Positions 45,571-55,452 of a stretch of DNA of 64,000 bases are shown here, piece by piece. How positions within the stretch are numbered: position 1 is the first letter of the stretch; the number at the start of each line of letters is the position of its first letter. Both the position numbers and the translations under genes were made by a program. Source of the DNA: an uncultured Lutibacter sp. (GTDB taxonomy: Bacteria > Bacteroidota > Bacteroidia > Flavobacteriales > Flavobacteriaceae). Location: positions 496,001-560,000 of the forward strand of contig NZ_CANLZZ010000002.1 in NCBI RefSeq assembly GCF_947495725.1. The letters are read 5' to 3'. The notes beneath the pieces were generated by a model. That model did no database searches, was not told the DNA's origin, and worked only from the letters and a program-made list of their open reading frames with translations.

Positions 45571-46947
45571 ATGAGAAAAAAAGTAACAGCTGTTTTTGAT
45601 ATCGGAAAAACCAATAAAAAGTTTTTCTTATTCGATAAAAATTTTAAAGAAGTTCATAAAGAGTATATTTCTTTTGATGAAGTAAAAGATGAAGATGGAT
45701 ATCCTTCTGAGAATCTTCCTGCATTGAAGAAATGGTTGAAAGAGGTTTTTAATAGCATATTAAAAGCTAAAAAGTTTAGAGTTAAAGCAATTAATTTTTC
45801 CACTTATGGTGCTAGTTTAGTTCATATTGATAAAAATGGAGAACCTTTAACACCTTTGTATAATTATTTAAAGCCTTTGAAGCAGGAAGTAATTGATGAT
45901 TTTTTTGATAAATATGGACCTGTAGATGAATTTCTTAGAACAACTGGTTGCTCAGATTTAAGTATGTTAAATTCAGGGTTACAATTGTATTGGATTAAAT
46001 ATTCAAAGCCTGAAATTTATAAAAAGATTAAATATTCTTTACATCTGCCACAATACCTAAGTTATATTTTTGCAGGTATCCCTTTAAGTGAATATACAAG
46101 TATTGGTTGCCATACAGCACTTTGGGATTATAAGAAAAAAGATTACCATAGTTGGGTATATAAAGAAGGAATTGACAAGAAATTACCTCCAATAGTTTCA
46201 ACAGAAACCAGTATTAATATGAATTACAATGGTAATCGTATTAAAATTGGAGTTGGTATTCATGATAGTTCAGCTGCCTTACTTCCATATGTAAGGAGTA
46301 TAAAGAAAAAGTTTGCTTTAATTTCAACAGGGACTTGGAGTATTGTTTTTAATCCATTTACTGAAAATCCGATTTCAACTGTTGCAAACGATAAAGAAGC
46401 AATTAATTATATGCGAATTAATGGGAAAGCAGTAAAAGCATCTCGCTTATTTTTAGGTAACGAATACAAGATTCAAGTTGAAAAACTTAGAAAGAAGTAT
46501 GGTGTAGATAAAGATTATCATCGTTCTGTAAAATTCCATAGCAATACTTTTAAAGAAATCAACAAAAATTTTAAATACTGCTATAAGTGGGGAAGTATTG
46601 TTGATGAGAATATGCCAGAAGAATCATATAATAATTTTGATACTTACCAATATGCATATCATCAATTGATGACAGAATTAGTTTTGTTACAAGTAAAAAG
46701 TATAAAAAAAGCCATTGGAGAAGATGATGTTCATAGACTCTATTTAGATGGTGGTTTTAGTGACAACGAGGTATACACTAAGCTTTTAACACATTATTTT
46801 AGAGATAAGAGATTGAGAACAACTAAGGCATCATTAGGTTCTGCTTTGGGAGCTGCTATTGCCATTTCTGATACAAAACTAAATTCAAAATTTTTAAAAG
46901 AAAATTATGCTCTAAAAAAGCATGTACCATTTATAATTAACGGGTAA
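45571..46947 (+). CDS. FGGY-family kinase, likely rhamnulokinase
   Basis: The 458-residue kinase has the ribokinase-unlike FGGY fold: VFDIGKTNKKFFLFD at the N-terminal phosphate loop, GTWSIVFNPF as the second ATP loop and YLDGGFSDNEVYTKLL plus SLGSALGAAIA for the adenosine region. The operon context (isomerase before, aldolase fused ahead) makes rhamnulokinase the natural assignment, but xylulo- or fuculokinase activity is not excluded by sequence. Confidence 0.8.
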   Translation: MRKKVTAVFDIGKTNKKFFLFDKNFKEVHKEYISFDEVKDEDGYPSENLPALKKWLKEVFNSILKAKKFRVKAINFSTYGASLVHIDKNGEPLTPLYNYLKPLKQEVIDDFFDKYGPVDEFLRTTGCSDLSMLNSGLQLYWIKYSKPEIYKKIKYSLHLPQYLSYIFAGIPLSEYTSIGCHTALWDYKKKDYHSWVYKEGIDKKLPPIVSTETSINMNYNGNRIKIGVGIHDSSAALLPYVRSIKKKFALISTGTWSIVFNPFTENPISTVANDKEAINYMRINGKAVKASRLFLGNEYKIQVEKLRKKYGVDKDYHRSVKFHSNTFKEINKNFKYCYKWGSIVDENMPEESYNNFDTYQYAYHQLMTELVLLQVKSIKKAIGEDDVHRLYLDGGFSDNEVYTKLLTHYFRDKRLRTTKASLGSALGAAIAISDTKLNSKFLKENYALKKHVPFIING

Positions 46948-46979
46948 CTAACCAACCCGACTAAAACATAATAATTAAA

Positions 46980-48269
46980 ATGTCTAAAAACATAAAATTG
47001 ATCCATCCTAGAAATCAAATAATTGAAATTATTAGTAGGATTTATAAAAGAGGGATGACAACAACTTCAGGAGGAAATATATCTATTATTGATGAAAACG
47101 AAGATATTTGGGTTACACCTTCAGCAGTTGATAAAGGAGATTTAAGTCCATCGGACATCGTGTGTGTAAAAAAAGATGGAACCATAATAGGAAAGCATAA
47201 ACCATCATCAGAATTTCCGTTTCATAAAGCAATTTATGATGAAAGACCGGATATTAGATCGGTGATTCATGCACATCCTCCCGCTTTGGTTTCATTCAGT
47301 ATTGTACGCCAAATTCCTAACACGAATATTATATCACAAGCAAAACATATTTGTGGGCCAATTGGTTATGCGGAATATGAGCTCCCAGGAAGTGAAATGC
47401 TTGGAGAAGTAATTGCTGAAGAGTTTAAAAAGGGCTATAAAGCTATAATAATGGAGAATCATGGTACTGTTTTAGGAGGAAGTGATTTGACAGATGCTTT
47501 TGAACGTTTTGAAGCGCTAGAGTTTTGTGCAAAAACGATAATTCATGGATCTCAGATAGGTACACCTAAATATTTAACTGACGACCAGATTGATGCCTTT
47601 GAAGCTCAGGTTTATTCGAACATGCCAGAAATGGAAAGCGTTGAAAACTCATCAGATGAGGCTGAAAAGCGATTAGAAATTTGTGAGATTGTTAAAAGAT
47701 CTTGTGAACAAGGTTTAATGATAAGTACTTACGGAACTGTATCCGTAAGATGGAGAGACAATGATTTTTTAATAACACCAACCGATGTTAATAGATGGGA
47801 TTTGGATGTTGACGATATTGTTCAAATAAAGGACGGTAAAAGAGAAGAAGGTAAAATACCGAGTAGATCAACTTGGATTCATCAAGAAATCTATAAAAAC
47901 AATCCGAATATTAATTCTATAATTATGACTCAATCACCATATTTAATGGCTTTTGGAGTTACAAATACACATATTAATGTTCGTACTATCCCAGAAAGTT
48001 GGATTTTTTTGCAAGATATACCAGCAGTTAAATATGGAGAGCATTTTAAAGAAAATATGAGTTCTAAGATTATAGAAAATTGTACTACTGCTTTAATTGT
48101 TGAAAATGATTCAGTTATTGTAACTGGAGATAAATTGTTGCAAACATTTGACTATTTAGAAGTGGCAGAATTTAGTGCAAAATCTATCGTAATGGGATCT
48201 TCATTAGGTGATATGGTACCTATAAATGATGATCAAGTTGAAGATTTAAGAAAGAAATTTTTAGCATAG
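46980..48269 (+). CDS. Tandem class II aldolase/adducin protein with a degenerate second half
   Basis: The 429-residue protein is two aldolase domains joined head to tail. The first (1-205) has TSGGNISI, Glu78, the zinc pair HAHPP (His97/His99) and MENHGT (His161). The second (230-429) keeps the fold (STYGTVSVRW, PTDVNRWD) but has Thr298, TQSPY (Thr317/Ser319) and ENDS (Asp377) at those positions, so it lost all zinc ligands. It is thus one active unit and a pseudo-domain. Position in the rhamnose operon suggests a role with rhamnulose or another ketose phosphate. It may act as an alternative aldolase or epimerase to the fusion at 42100. Confidence 0.85.
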   Translation: MSKNIKLIHPRNQIIEIISRIYKRGMTTTSGGNISIIDENEDIWVTPSAVDKGDLSPSDIVCVKKDGTIIGKHKPSSEFPFHKAIYDERPDIRSVIHAHPPALVSFSIVRQIPNTNIISQAKHICGPIGYAEYELPGSEMLGEVIAEEFKKGYKAIIMENHGTVLGGSDLTDAFERFEALEFCAKTIIHGSQIGTPKYLTDDQIDAFEAQVYSNMPEMESVENSSDEAEKRLEICEIVKRSCEQGLMISTYGTVSVRWRDNDFLITPTDVNRWDLDVDDIVQIKDGKREEGKIPSRSTWIHQEIYKNNPNINSIIMTQSPYLMAFGVTNTHINVRTIPESWIFLQDIPAVKYGEHFKENMSSKIIENCTTALIVENDSVIVTGDKLLQTFDYLEVAEFSAKSIVMGSSLGDMVPINDDQVEDLRKKFLA

Positions 48270-48301
48270 TAAAATAAGGAAATAACTAAAATTTAATAAC
48301 A

Positions 48302-49741
48302 GTGAAAAATTATAAGCAATATATTAATGGTCAATTTGTGGAGTCTAAGGCTACATCAGTTATAGAAATATTAAACCCTTGTACTGAAGAAGTTATAAGT
48401 ACAATTTCTTCAGGTACAGTTGAAGATGCTAATAATGCACTTGAGGCAGCTCAACAAGCTCAACCTCAATGGGAGGCATTACCAGCTATACAAAGAGCCT
48501 CGTTTTTACATAAAATGGCAACTGTTATTAGAGAAAATAGAGTGTTCTTAGCCGAAACATTATCAAAAGAACAAGCAAAAGTTATTGGTTTGGCTCAGAT
48601 TGAAATTGATGTAACTGCAGATTATTTTGATTATAATGCAGGATGGGCAAGAAGAATTGAAGGTGAAATTATTCAAAGTGATAGAGAAAAAGAACACATT
48701 TATTTACATAAAGTTCCAATTGGAGTAGCTGTAGGTATTTGTCCTTGGAATTTTCCATTTTTTGTAATGGCTCGTAAAGTTGCAGCATCGTTAATTACAG
48801 GTAATACTTGTGTTATAAAACCAAGTTCTGAAGCTCCAAATACCATTATGGAATTTGCTGAATTAATTCAGAATATTGGTCTTAAGCCAGGTGTTTTAAA
48901 CTTTGTTTGTGGAGCAGGTAGAACTGTTGGAAATGCGTTATCGAAAAGCCCTATTACAGGAATTATTAGTTTAACAGGAAGTGTTTCTGCAGGACAAAAA
49001 ATTATTGAGGCCGCAGCAGAAAATATTACTAAAGTGTCGCTAGAGTTAGGAGGAAAAGCTCCTGCTATTGTATGTGCCGATGCTAATTTAGAGTTGGCTG
49101 TAAATTCAGTAGTTTCATCAAAAGTAATTTTTAGCGGACAAGTATGTAACTGTGCCGAAAGAGTCTATGTTGAAGATAGTATTTACGACCAATTTGTTGA
49201 AATGCTTACTAAAAAGATGAGTGACGTTACTATTGAGGATGCTTTAACAGGCGTCAATGCCGATATGAGTAGTTTGGTTTCAAAAGATCAAGTTGATAAA
49301 ATTACTGAAATGGTTGAGTTTGCAAAAAAAGAAGGAGCTGAAGTTATTTTAGGAGGAAAACGTCCAGAGAAATTTGACCGAGGATACTTCTATGAGCCAA
49401 CATTGTTAACCAATTGTAATCAACAAATGGAGATTATTCAAGAAGAAGTATTTGGACCTGTGTTACCTGTAATGAAATTTGGAACATTAGAAGAAGCCAT
49501 TGCTTTGTCAAATGATTGTCAGTTTGGATTAACATCATCAATATTTTCTGAAAATTACAATAAAATTATGCAAGCTACTAACAGCCTACATTTTGGAGAA
49601 ACATATGTGAATAGAGAACATTTTGAAGCTATTCAAGGTTTCCACGCAGGTTGGAAAAAATCAGGAGTTGGTGGAGCAGATGGTAAACATGGTATGGAAG
49701 AGTATTTACATACAAGAGTTGTATATGCTAAATACTATTAA
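48302..49741 (+). CDS. Aldehyde dehydrogenase (probable lactaldehyde dehydrogenase)
   Basis: The 479-residue NAD(P)-dependent enzyme has the family landmarks GICPWNFPFF, SLTGSVSAGQKI, VSLELGGKAP (Glu) and SGQVCNCAERV with the catalytic Cys. It starts with GTG. The pathway produces L-lactaldehyde, so oxidation to L-lactate is the likely role (AldA-like). The operon context rather than a specific motif supports the substrate. It is the last gene of the rhamnose operon, followed by a terminator. Confidence 0.9.
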   Translation: MKNYKQYINGQFVESKATSVIEILNPCTEEVISTISSGTVEDANNALEAAQQAQPQWEALPAIQRASFLHKMATVIRENRVFLAETLSKEQAKVIGLAQIEIDVTADYFDYNAGWARRIEGEIIQSDREKEHIYLHKVPIGVAVGICPWNFPFFVMARKVAASLITGNTCVIKPSSEAPNTIMEFAELIQNIGLKPGVLNFVCGAGRTVGNALSKSPITGIISLTGSVSAGQKIIEAAAENITKVSLELGGKAPAIVCADANLELAVNSVVSSKVIFSGQVCNCAERVYVEDSIYDQFVEMLTKKMSDVTIEDALTGVNADMSSLVSKDQVDKITEMVEFAKKEGAEVILGGKRPEKFDRGYFYEPTLLTNCNQQMEIIQEEVFGPVLPVMKFGTLEEAIALSNDCQFGLTSSIFSENYNKIMQATNSLHFGETYVNREHFEAIQGFHAGWKKSGVGGADGKHGMEEYLHTRVVYAKYY

Positions 49742-49784
49742 AATAAACAGACTTAGAATAAGTTTTATATAATCTAAAATATTT

Positions 49785-49818
49785 AAAAACTCAGAGGGAA
49801 TGCTTCTGAGTTTTTTTT
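49785..49818 (+). terminator. Terminator of the rhamnose operon
   Basis: AAAAACTCAGA pairs with TCTGAGTTTTT around GGGAATGCT, followed by T residues. Confidence 0.9.
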
Positions 49819-49856
49819 GAAAATGACCTAATTAGAATTGTTTATTGGAAGGTATC

Positions 49857-49903
49857 TACCACATAGTGCAGGATGGAATAAGATTTGTAATGAATTAATT
49901 TTA
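49857..49903 (+). promoter_or_regulatory. PUL motif 3 and -7 box
   Basis: TACCACATAGTGCAGGATG (49857-49875) is followed after exactly 20 nt by TAATTTTA (49896-49903). The lyase start codon is 17 bp downstream. Confidence 0.8.
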
Positions 49904-49920
49904 AAAGATAATTATATTAA

Positions 49921-52900
49921 ATGAAGAAAATTTTACTTTTATTTTTAGCATTTGGACTATGTAAATCATTGAATGCGCAATTTTTTAATCAAGACTTTTG
50001 TAGTTCAATTACAATTTCAGATTACGTGAGTACAATACCCAATGTTGGGCAGTTTAATGAAATTTCTCCTAATGGAGCAAACCTTACAACGAGTATAAAT
50101 AACGAGACATTAAGGATTAATAGAACAGGCACAGCTTCAATATATGCCTATCGAAATTTCACATTTGATACAAACCCAAAATTTGTACAGTTAAAATTCG
50201 ATTTTGAAGTAAGCAACTATCAAAAAGGTACTCAAAACCCATTATTTAGTGTGTTTATTGGTTCTGAATTTTCGAGTTCTTCATTTGGATCTTCATCAAC
50301 TTTTACAAGTAGATTTGGTATTGTGGCCCAGGAGAATGATAATGAATTTAAAGTTGCTTCCATAGATAATATAGGAGGAGCACCAAGTTCAGCAGTATTT
50401 TCTGGTAAGCAAACAATTGCTTTTGTTGTAAATAATTCGGGAAGCGATAAAACCTATAATGCTCCAGATGGGAGTGTGGAAAGTATTGTGAATGGTAAAA
50501 TGGATGTATGGGTAGGAACATCGAGAGGTATTAATGATTTTTCTTTAAAAAATACGGATGCTAAAGGTGATATTAGTGGATTTAAAATTCAAGCTACATC
50601 GGCTTCTGGAACTGGGATTTTTGATTTTGATAACATAGAAATGAAGGAATTAAAAGGTGGTGTTGTAAACCCTTCAGCTAATCTACCTGACACACCTTCA
50701 GGATATTTAACGTTAAAGCACCCATTTATTTGGGCTTCATATCCTGAGAGACAACAAATAGTGGATAACATTCATAATTATTCTTGGGCAAGTTCACTGT
50801 ATAATCAGTTAAAGTCTCGTGTGGATGGAAAGAAAAATTTACACGTGTCAAATCCACAAGCAACTTTAGGCACTATTCCAGTAATTCCAGGAGTATTTGC
50901 AGATAGAACGGTGCATACCGATATTGTAGGTTCTATGAATGAAGCTTCCATTTTGTATTACCTTACAAATGATGAAAGTTATGCACAATATGCGGCCGAT
51001 ATTTTAAATCATTATATGAAACATTTGGCAGTACAACCTGTGCAAAAGTATCAAGAAGGGACAGATGGACTTATGTTTGATGATGGTTGGTTAGAATCTA
51101 GAACCTTGTTTCCAAGAATTGCATTAACATATGATTTTTTATACAATTATGTAAATGATACCAATAATAAGGTCTATGATTTAGCAACTAGAACAAGAAT
51201 TCAATTTAATGACGCAACCGCTCAAACTACTGTTACCAATTTGTCTGACATTGTGTTTATGAGTATCAGAGCGAAAAAAAGTAATCACTCTGTTTTAGCA
51301 GGAAACGGAAATTTATTTAACCTTTTAATGATATCAGATGATACTAAAAGAGAACAGTATTTTAATCGATTCTACAATAATACAAGTGAATCATTTGATG
51401 CCTATACTTGGACCCTTAACAATTTTACTGAAAATGGAGTGTGGCCAGAAACATTTAGTTATTCAAAAGGGTCTCATGCACTTGTTATTCAGTCAATGAA
51501 TGTTATTGATCGTTACAAACCAAGTATGGAATTAATAAATAATAATTTAGCAATTCTAGATGGATATATAGGGTATGCTAATTGGTTTTATCCTTCAGAT
51601 GAGTTAATGCGTTTTGGTGATACCGGTACAGATGGAAATATGAATGAAGGATACCAATGGATGTTGCGAATTGCAAACAGAAAAAATTTACCAACGTATT
51701 CACAATTTGCAAAACAAAACTTAAATTATTATTACGATAAAGTAGGTGGGTATAACCCAGAAATTGTAACAGATAGATTAGAATATAATAGTCCTTTACA
51801 ACTTTTATGGGGAGAGGATATAGGGGACTCTCAAACAGTGGTTCCACCTAATATAGAATTTACATATAATTTAAAACATGCAGGGATAGTTGTTCAAAGA
51901 AATTACAATACTCCAGATATAGTAAATGACGGTATGATGTATTATTCGGGTGGAGCGGCCTATGTACACACCCATTCAACGGGAATTGATTTAGAATTAT
52001 ACGGAAAAGGACAAGTAACAGGTGCAGAAAGCGGAAGTGGATCTTATGGTTCAGATGAGCACGAAAATTATAGAGTACGGCATGCTGCGCATAACACGGT
52101 TATTGTTAATGGTTCTGGAAAGCGAGGAGGTAATAATTGGCTTACTAAAGTTGCAAACGTAGATTTGGTAGATTGTGAACCAAAATCGTTGGACACACCA
52201 ATTTCAACTAATTTTTCTTTTTCAACACAATCTATCGATGATTCTTTTAATGATTGTATTCAACAACGTACTAATAGTATTATTCGTACAAGTGCTACAA
52301 CAGGTTATTATTTTGATATTTTGAGATCAAAAGGTAAGACTTCAAATGATTATCATGATTATATTTATCATAACATAGGAGATGCTGTTTCGTTGAAATT
52401 TGCTGACGATTCTAGTGTACCATTAAATGTTTCTACAAAATATGCAACTGAGAAATCTGGCAATGTTACAGGTTGGACATTTTTTGAAAATGTAAATTCA
52501 TCAACGTCAACACAACAAGCAGTAAAAGCTTCATTTGTATTAAATACAGTAAATAAATTTATGAATGTTTCAATTCCTGCAGGAATTGAGCGTGAATATT
52601 CCACGGCTCTAGCTCCACATACAAAAGGGGCTTTAAACGGCTACGATAAAAAGAAAACACCCGTAACTACCATGCGTAAATATGGTGAAGCTTGGAATGA
52701 ACCCTTTGTTGCTATCTATGAGCCTTCAGAAAACCAAGAAGGTACAGTAAAATCAACATCAATCATTTATGATAATAATAAGGTTGTTGGAGTTAAAGTA
52801 CTTTCTGAAGTAAATGGAGCAAAAATAACCGATATTATTTTGGCTAATGACGAGGATAACATTGTTTTAGATTTACCAGATTATGATATAGATTTTACAG

Positions 52901-53754
52901 GGAGATTTGGAATTTTACGTACAAAGGTAAAAGCTGGAAAAACAGATGTTTCTTTATATGTAGGGAAAGGTGAGCAGTTCGTTTTTGAAGATAAAATATT
53001 AAATGCAGATAACGAAGGAAAGGGATTTCTTGAATATACTCTTGATTTTGAGCACAGCTTTAAACTATCTTCAGATAATTTTCTTATTGAAACAATAGGG
53101 GAAACCTGCATAGGAAAAGAAAACGGAAGTCTTAAAATTGAAGCTAAGGAAAATAGAAATTATACAGCAAAAATAAACGAAAAAAAGTATAATTTCAATA
53201 CTAATGTAACAATAGATAACTTAGGCTCAAAAACCTATGATTTATGTATTACCATTGATGGTGATACTTATGAGCAATGTTACCAAGTAACTATTGTCAG
53301 TGGACCAAGCTTAAGTGGAAAAATACAAATTGATAAAAAAACAGCAGCAGTATCTATTGAAGAAGGCACTGCACCATATACATTGTTTAAAAATGGGGAA
53401 GTTGTTTTAGAAACTTATCAATCTAATTTTTCAGTTGAAATAAACCACGGAGATCAATTACAAATTCAGGCTAAATCGGAGTGTCAAGGTGTACTTTCAA
53501 AGAAAATAGATTTAATGGAGAGTGTAAAAGGATATCCTAATCCAACCAATGGTTTCTTCGAAATTTATGTTCCTACAAGTTTAAAAACGGCGAATATTGA
53601 AATTTACAATATACAATCTCAATTAATTTCATCACAAGTTTACTCGCTTAAAGAAGGTCGAGTTAGCTTGAATATAGAAAATAAACCAAAGGGTGTTTAT
53701 TTTGTGAAATTGAATTTAGAAAAACCATTGTTACTTAAAGTAATTAAAAATTGA
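49921..53754 (+). CDS. Secreted heparinase II/III-fold polysaccharide lyase with T9SS sorting domain
   Basis: The 1277-residue protein has a signal peptide (cut near SLNAQ) and an N-terminal beta-sandwich carbohydrate-binding region (about 22-240). The alpha toroid domain has FMSIRAKKSNHSVLAGNGNL (Asn455-His456). A heparinase II/III-like beta domain follows with YVHTHSTGIDLELYGKG (His683/His685), then additional Ig-like segments. The C-terminal type A sorting domain (YPNPTNGFFEIY...KGVYFVKLN) sends it outside through T9SS. This fold occurs in ulvan lyases such as PL40 and PL37, so it is the likely endo-lyase of the locus. No PL28 or PL24/25 gene is visible. Confidence 0.85.
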   Translation: MKKILLLFLAFGLCKSLNAQFFNQDFCSSITISDYVSTIPNVGQFNEISPNGANLTTSINNETLRINRTGTASIYAYRNFTFDTNPKFVQLKFDFEVSNYQKGTQNPLFSVFIGSEFSSSSFGSSSTFTSRFGIVAQENDNEFKVASIDNIGGAPSSAVFSGKQTIAFVVNNSGSDKTYNAPDGSVESIVNGKMDVWVGTSRGINDFSLKNTDAKGDISGFKIQATSASGTGIFDFDNIEMKELKGGVVNPSANLPDTPSGYLTLKHPFIWASYPERQQIVDNIHNYSWASSLYNQLKSRVDGKKNLHVSNPQATLGTIPVIPGVFADRTVHTDIVGSMNEASILYYLTNDESYAQYAADILNHYMKHLAVQPVQKYQEGTDGLMFDDGWLESRTLFPRIALTYDFLYNYVNDTNNKVYDLATRTRIQFNDATAQTTVTNLSDIVFMSIRAKKSNHSVLAGNGNLFNLLMISDDTKREQYFNRFYNNTSESFDAYTWTLNNFTENGVWPETFSYSKGSHALVIQSMNVIDRYKPSMELINNNLAILDGYIGYANWFYPSDELMRFGDTGTDGNMNEGYQWMLRIANRKNLPTYSQFAKQNLNYYYDKVGGYNPEIVTDRLEYNSPLQLLWGEDIGDSQTVVPPNIEFTYNLKHAGIVVQRNYNTPDIVNDGMMYYSGGAAYVHTHSTGIDLELYGKGQVTGAESGSGSYGSDEHENYRVRHAAHNTVIVNGSGKRGGNNWLTKVANVDLVDCEPKSLDTPISTNFSFSTQSIDDSFNDCIQQRTNSIIRTSATTGYYFDILRSKGKTSNDYHDYIYHNIGDAVSLKFADDSSVPLNVSTKYATEKSGNVTGWTFFENVNSSTSTQQAVKASFVLNTVNKFMNVSIPAGIEREYSTALAPHTKGALNGYDKKKTPVTTMRKYGEAWNEPFVAIYEPSENQEGTVKSTSIIYDNNKVVGVKVLSEVNGAKITDIILANDEDNIVLDLPDYDIDFTGRFGILRTKVKAGKTDVSLYVGKGEQFVFEDKILNADNEGKGFLEYTLDFEHSFKLSSDNFLIETIGETCIGKENGSLKIEAKENRNYTAKINEKKYNFNTNVTIDNLGSKTYDLCITIDGDTYEQCYQVTIVSGPSLSGKIQIDKKTAAVSIEEGTAPYTLFKNGEVVLETYQSNFSVEINHGDQLQIQAKSECQGVLSKKIDLMESVKGYPNPTNGFFEIYVPTSLKTANIEIYNIQSQLISSQVYSLKEGRVSLNIENKPKGVYFVKLNLEKPLLLKVIKN

Positions 53755-53860
53755 TGTACCCGCTTTAAATCTAGACAAATAAAATGTATTGTAATCAATA
53801 TATTTATTTCTTGGAAATATTATAAAAACACATTTTTTTAATATTCCAAAAGCAACTAAT

Positions 53861-53907
53861 TACCACACAGTACAGGATAGATTCGAGTTTTCTAAAGTTT
53901 ATTTTTG
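53861..53907 (+). promoter_or_regulatory. PUL motif 4 and -7 box
   Basis: TACCACACAGTACAGGATA (53861-53879) is followed after exactly 20 nt by TATTTTTG (53900-53907). The NCS1 gene starts 126 bp downstream, the longest leader of the five units. Confidence 0.82.
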
Positions 53908-54033
53908 ATTTACATTAAATAGCACAAATAAATATTGAATTTGTGATAAGAGATAATTAATTATTTATATTTTAATCTATTAAAATCCAAGCTTTATTTA
54001 AAATGAAATTAATAATAAAAACCTAGATAATTT

Positions 54034-55452
54034 ATGACACAAGATAACAACAAGGAAGCTATAATGGAGCAAGATTCTGGAGGTGAATTTGAAAGAGTTC
54101 CTGTACCAAAATCTAAACTTAAAGGTTGGAAAAGTTTTATAGGAATGTATGCAGGTGAACACGCCGCAGGAACTGAATTTATGATTGGTCCATTATTTCT
54201 TACAACTGGTGTAAGTGCTTTTGATTTAATCATTGGGTTGTTAATAGGAAATTTATTAGCTGTTTTAAGTTGGAGATTTTTAACTGCCGAAATTGCGATT
54301 AAAAATAGATTAACGCTGTATTATCAACTCGAAAAAATTTGTGGTAAAAAATTAGTTACAGGTTACAATTTAGCAAATGGAATTTTATTTTGTTTTTTAG
54401 CAGGATCAATGATTACTGTTTCAGCTACAGCCGTAGGAATTCCTTTTGATATGCCTATGCCTAAATTAACTGATACAATGCCTAATGGTTTAACTTGGGT
54501 AATTATAGTAATATTAATTGGAGCGGTTATATCAATTATTGCGGCTCGCGGTTACGATACAGTAACAAAAGCGGCAAATTGGATGTCACCAATTATCGTA
54601 ATAGCATTTTTTGCTTGTGGTGTTGTAGCACTTAACCAATTAGGAGTAAGTAGCTTTTCAGATTTCTGGAATATTTGGGGTGAAGGTTTCGAACCTTTTC
54701 CAGGTCAAACAAAATTCACATTTTGGCATGTAGTTTTATGGTCATGGTTTGCGAACGGAGCAATGCATATCGGAATGTCTGATTTATCTGTATTTAGATT
54801 CGCTAAAGAACCAAAAGCAGGTTGGGCTACTGCCGCAGGAATGTACGTTGGTCATTATATGGCATGGATTGCAGCAGCATTGTTATATGCAGTCTATTTA
54901 AAATCACCTGAAGCACAAGCTTTTTTAAGCAGTGGTGAGGCTCCGCCAGTTGCACCGGGACCTTTAGCAAACAATGCTATTGGAATTTTAGGAATTATAG
55001 CTGTGGTATTGGCAGGTTGGACAACTGCAAATCCAACCATTTACAGAGCTGGTTTAGCGTTTCAAGCAATTTTACCAAAATTGTCGACAGCTAAAGTAAC
55101 AATACTAGCAGGTACAGTTGCTACCATTGCAGGTTTATTCCCAGCATTCGCTATGAAACTATTGGGATTCGTAGCACTTTATGGATTTATTCTAGCGCCT
55201 TTTGGAGCTATTATAGTGTTTGAACATTTCTTTTATAAAAAAGCAGGAATTGTAAAGAATTATGCAGAATTAGCAAGCTTATCATTTAATAAATCTGTTT
55301 TTTGGGCTTGGGCAATTAGTTTTGGATTGTTTTATTTTATTTCATTGCAATTTGATGTTTTCTTATCGTTTGTAACCCTTCCAGCTTGGTTGTTATGTGG
55401 CTTTTTGTTTTTAGTATTTAGTAGGTATTTTCAAAAAAAAGAAATAAAGTAA
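54034..55452 (+). CDS. NCS1-type (purine-cytosine permease family) transporter
   Basis: The 472-residue protein has about twelve membrane segments and resembles the cytosine permease CodB branch of NCS1 transporters (GMYAGEHAAGTEFMIGPLFLT, AARGYDTVTKAANW, WFANGAMHIGMSDLSVFRFAKEPKAGW, GWTTANPTIYRAGLAFQA). Such carriers normally move nucleobases or related compounds with Na+ or H+. Here it lies behind a PUL motif and its stop overlaps the GH3 ATG. A role in importing a ulvan-derived mono- or disaccharide, or a uronate, is therefore plausible. Confidence 0.85.
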   Translation: MTQDNNKEAIMEQDSGGEFERVPVPKSKLKGWKSFIGMYAGEHAAGTEFMIGPLFLTTGVSAFDLIIGLLIGNLLAVLSWRFLTAEIAIKNRLTLYYQLEKICGKKLVTGYNLANGILFCFLAGSMITVSATAVGIPFDMPMPKLTDTMPNGLTWVIIVILIGAVISIIAARGYDTVTKAANWMSPIIVIAFFACGVVALNQLGVSSFSDFWNIWGEGFEPFPGQTKFTFWHVVLWSWFANGAMHIGMSDLSVFRFAKEPKAGWATAAGMYVGHYMAWIAAALLYAVYLKSPEAQAFLSSGEAPPVAPGPLANNAIGILGIIAVVLAGWTTANPTIYRAGLAFQAILPKLSTAKVTILAGTVATIAGLFPAFAMKLLGFVALYGFILAPFGAIIVFEHFFYKKAGIVKNYAELASLSFNKSVFWAWAISFGLFYFISLQFDVFLSFVTLPAWLLCGFLFLVFSRYFQKKEIK

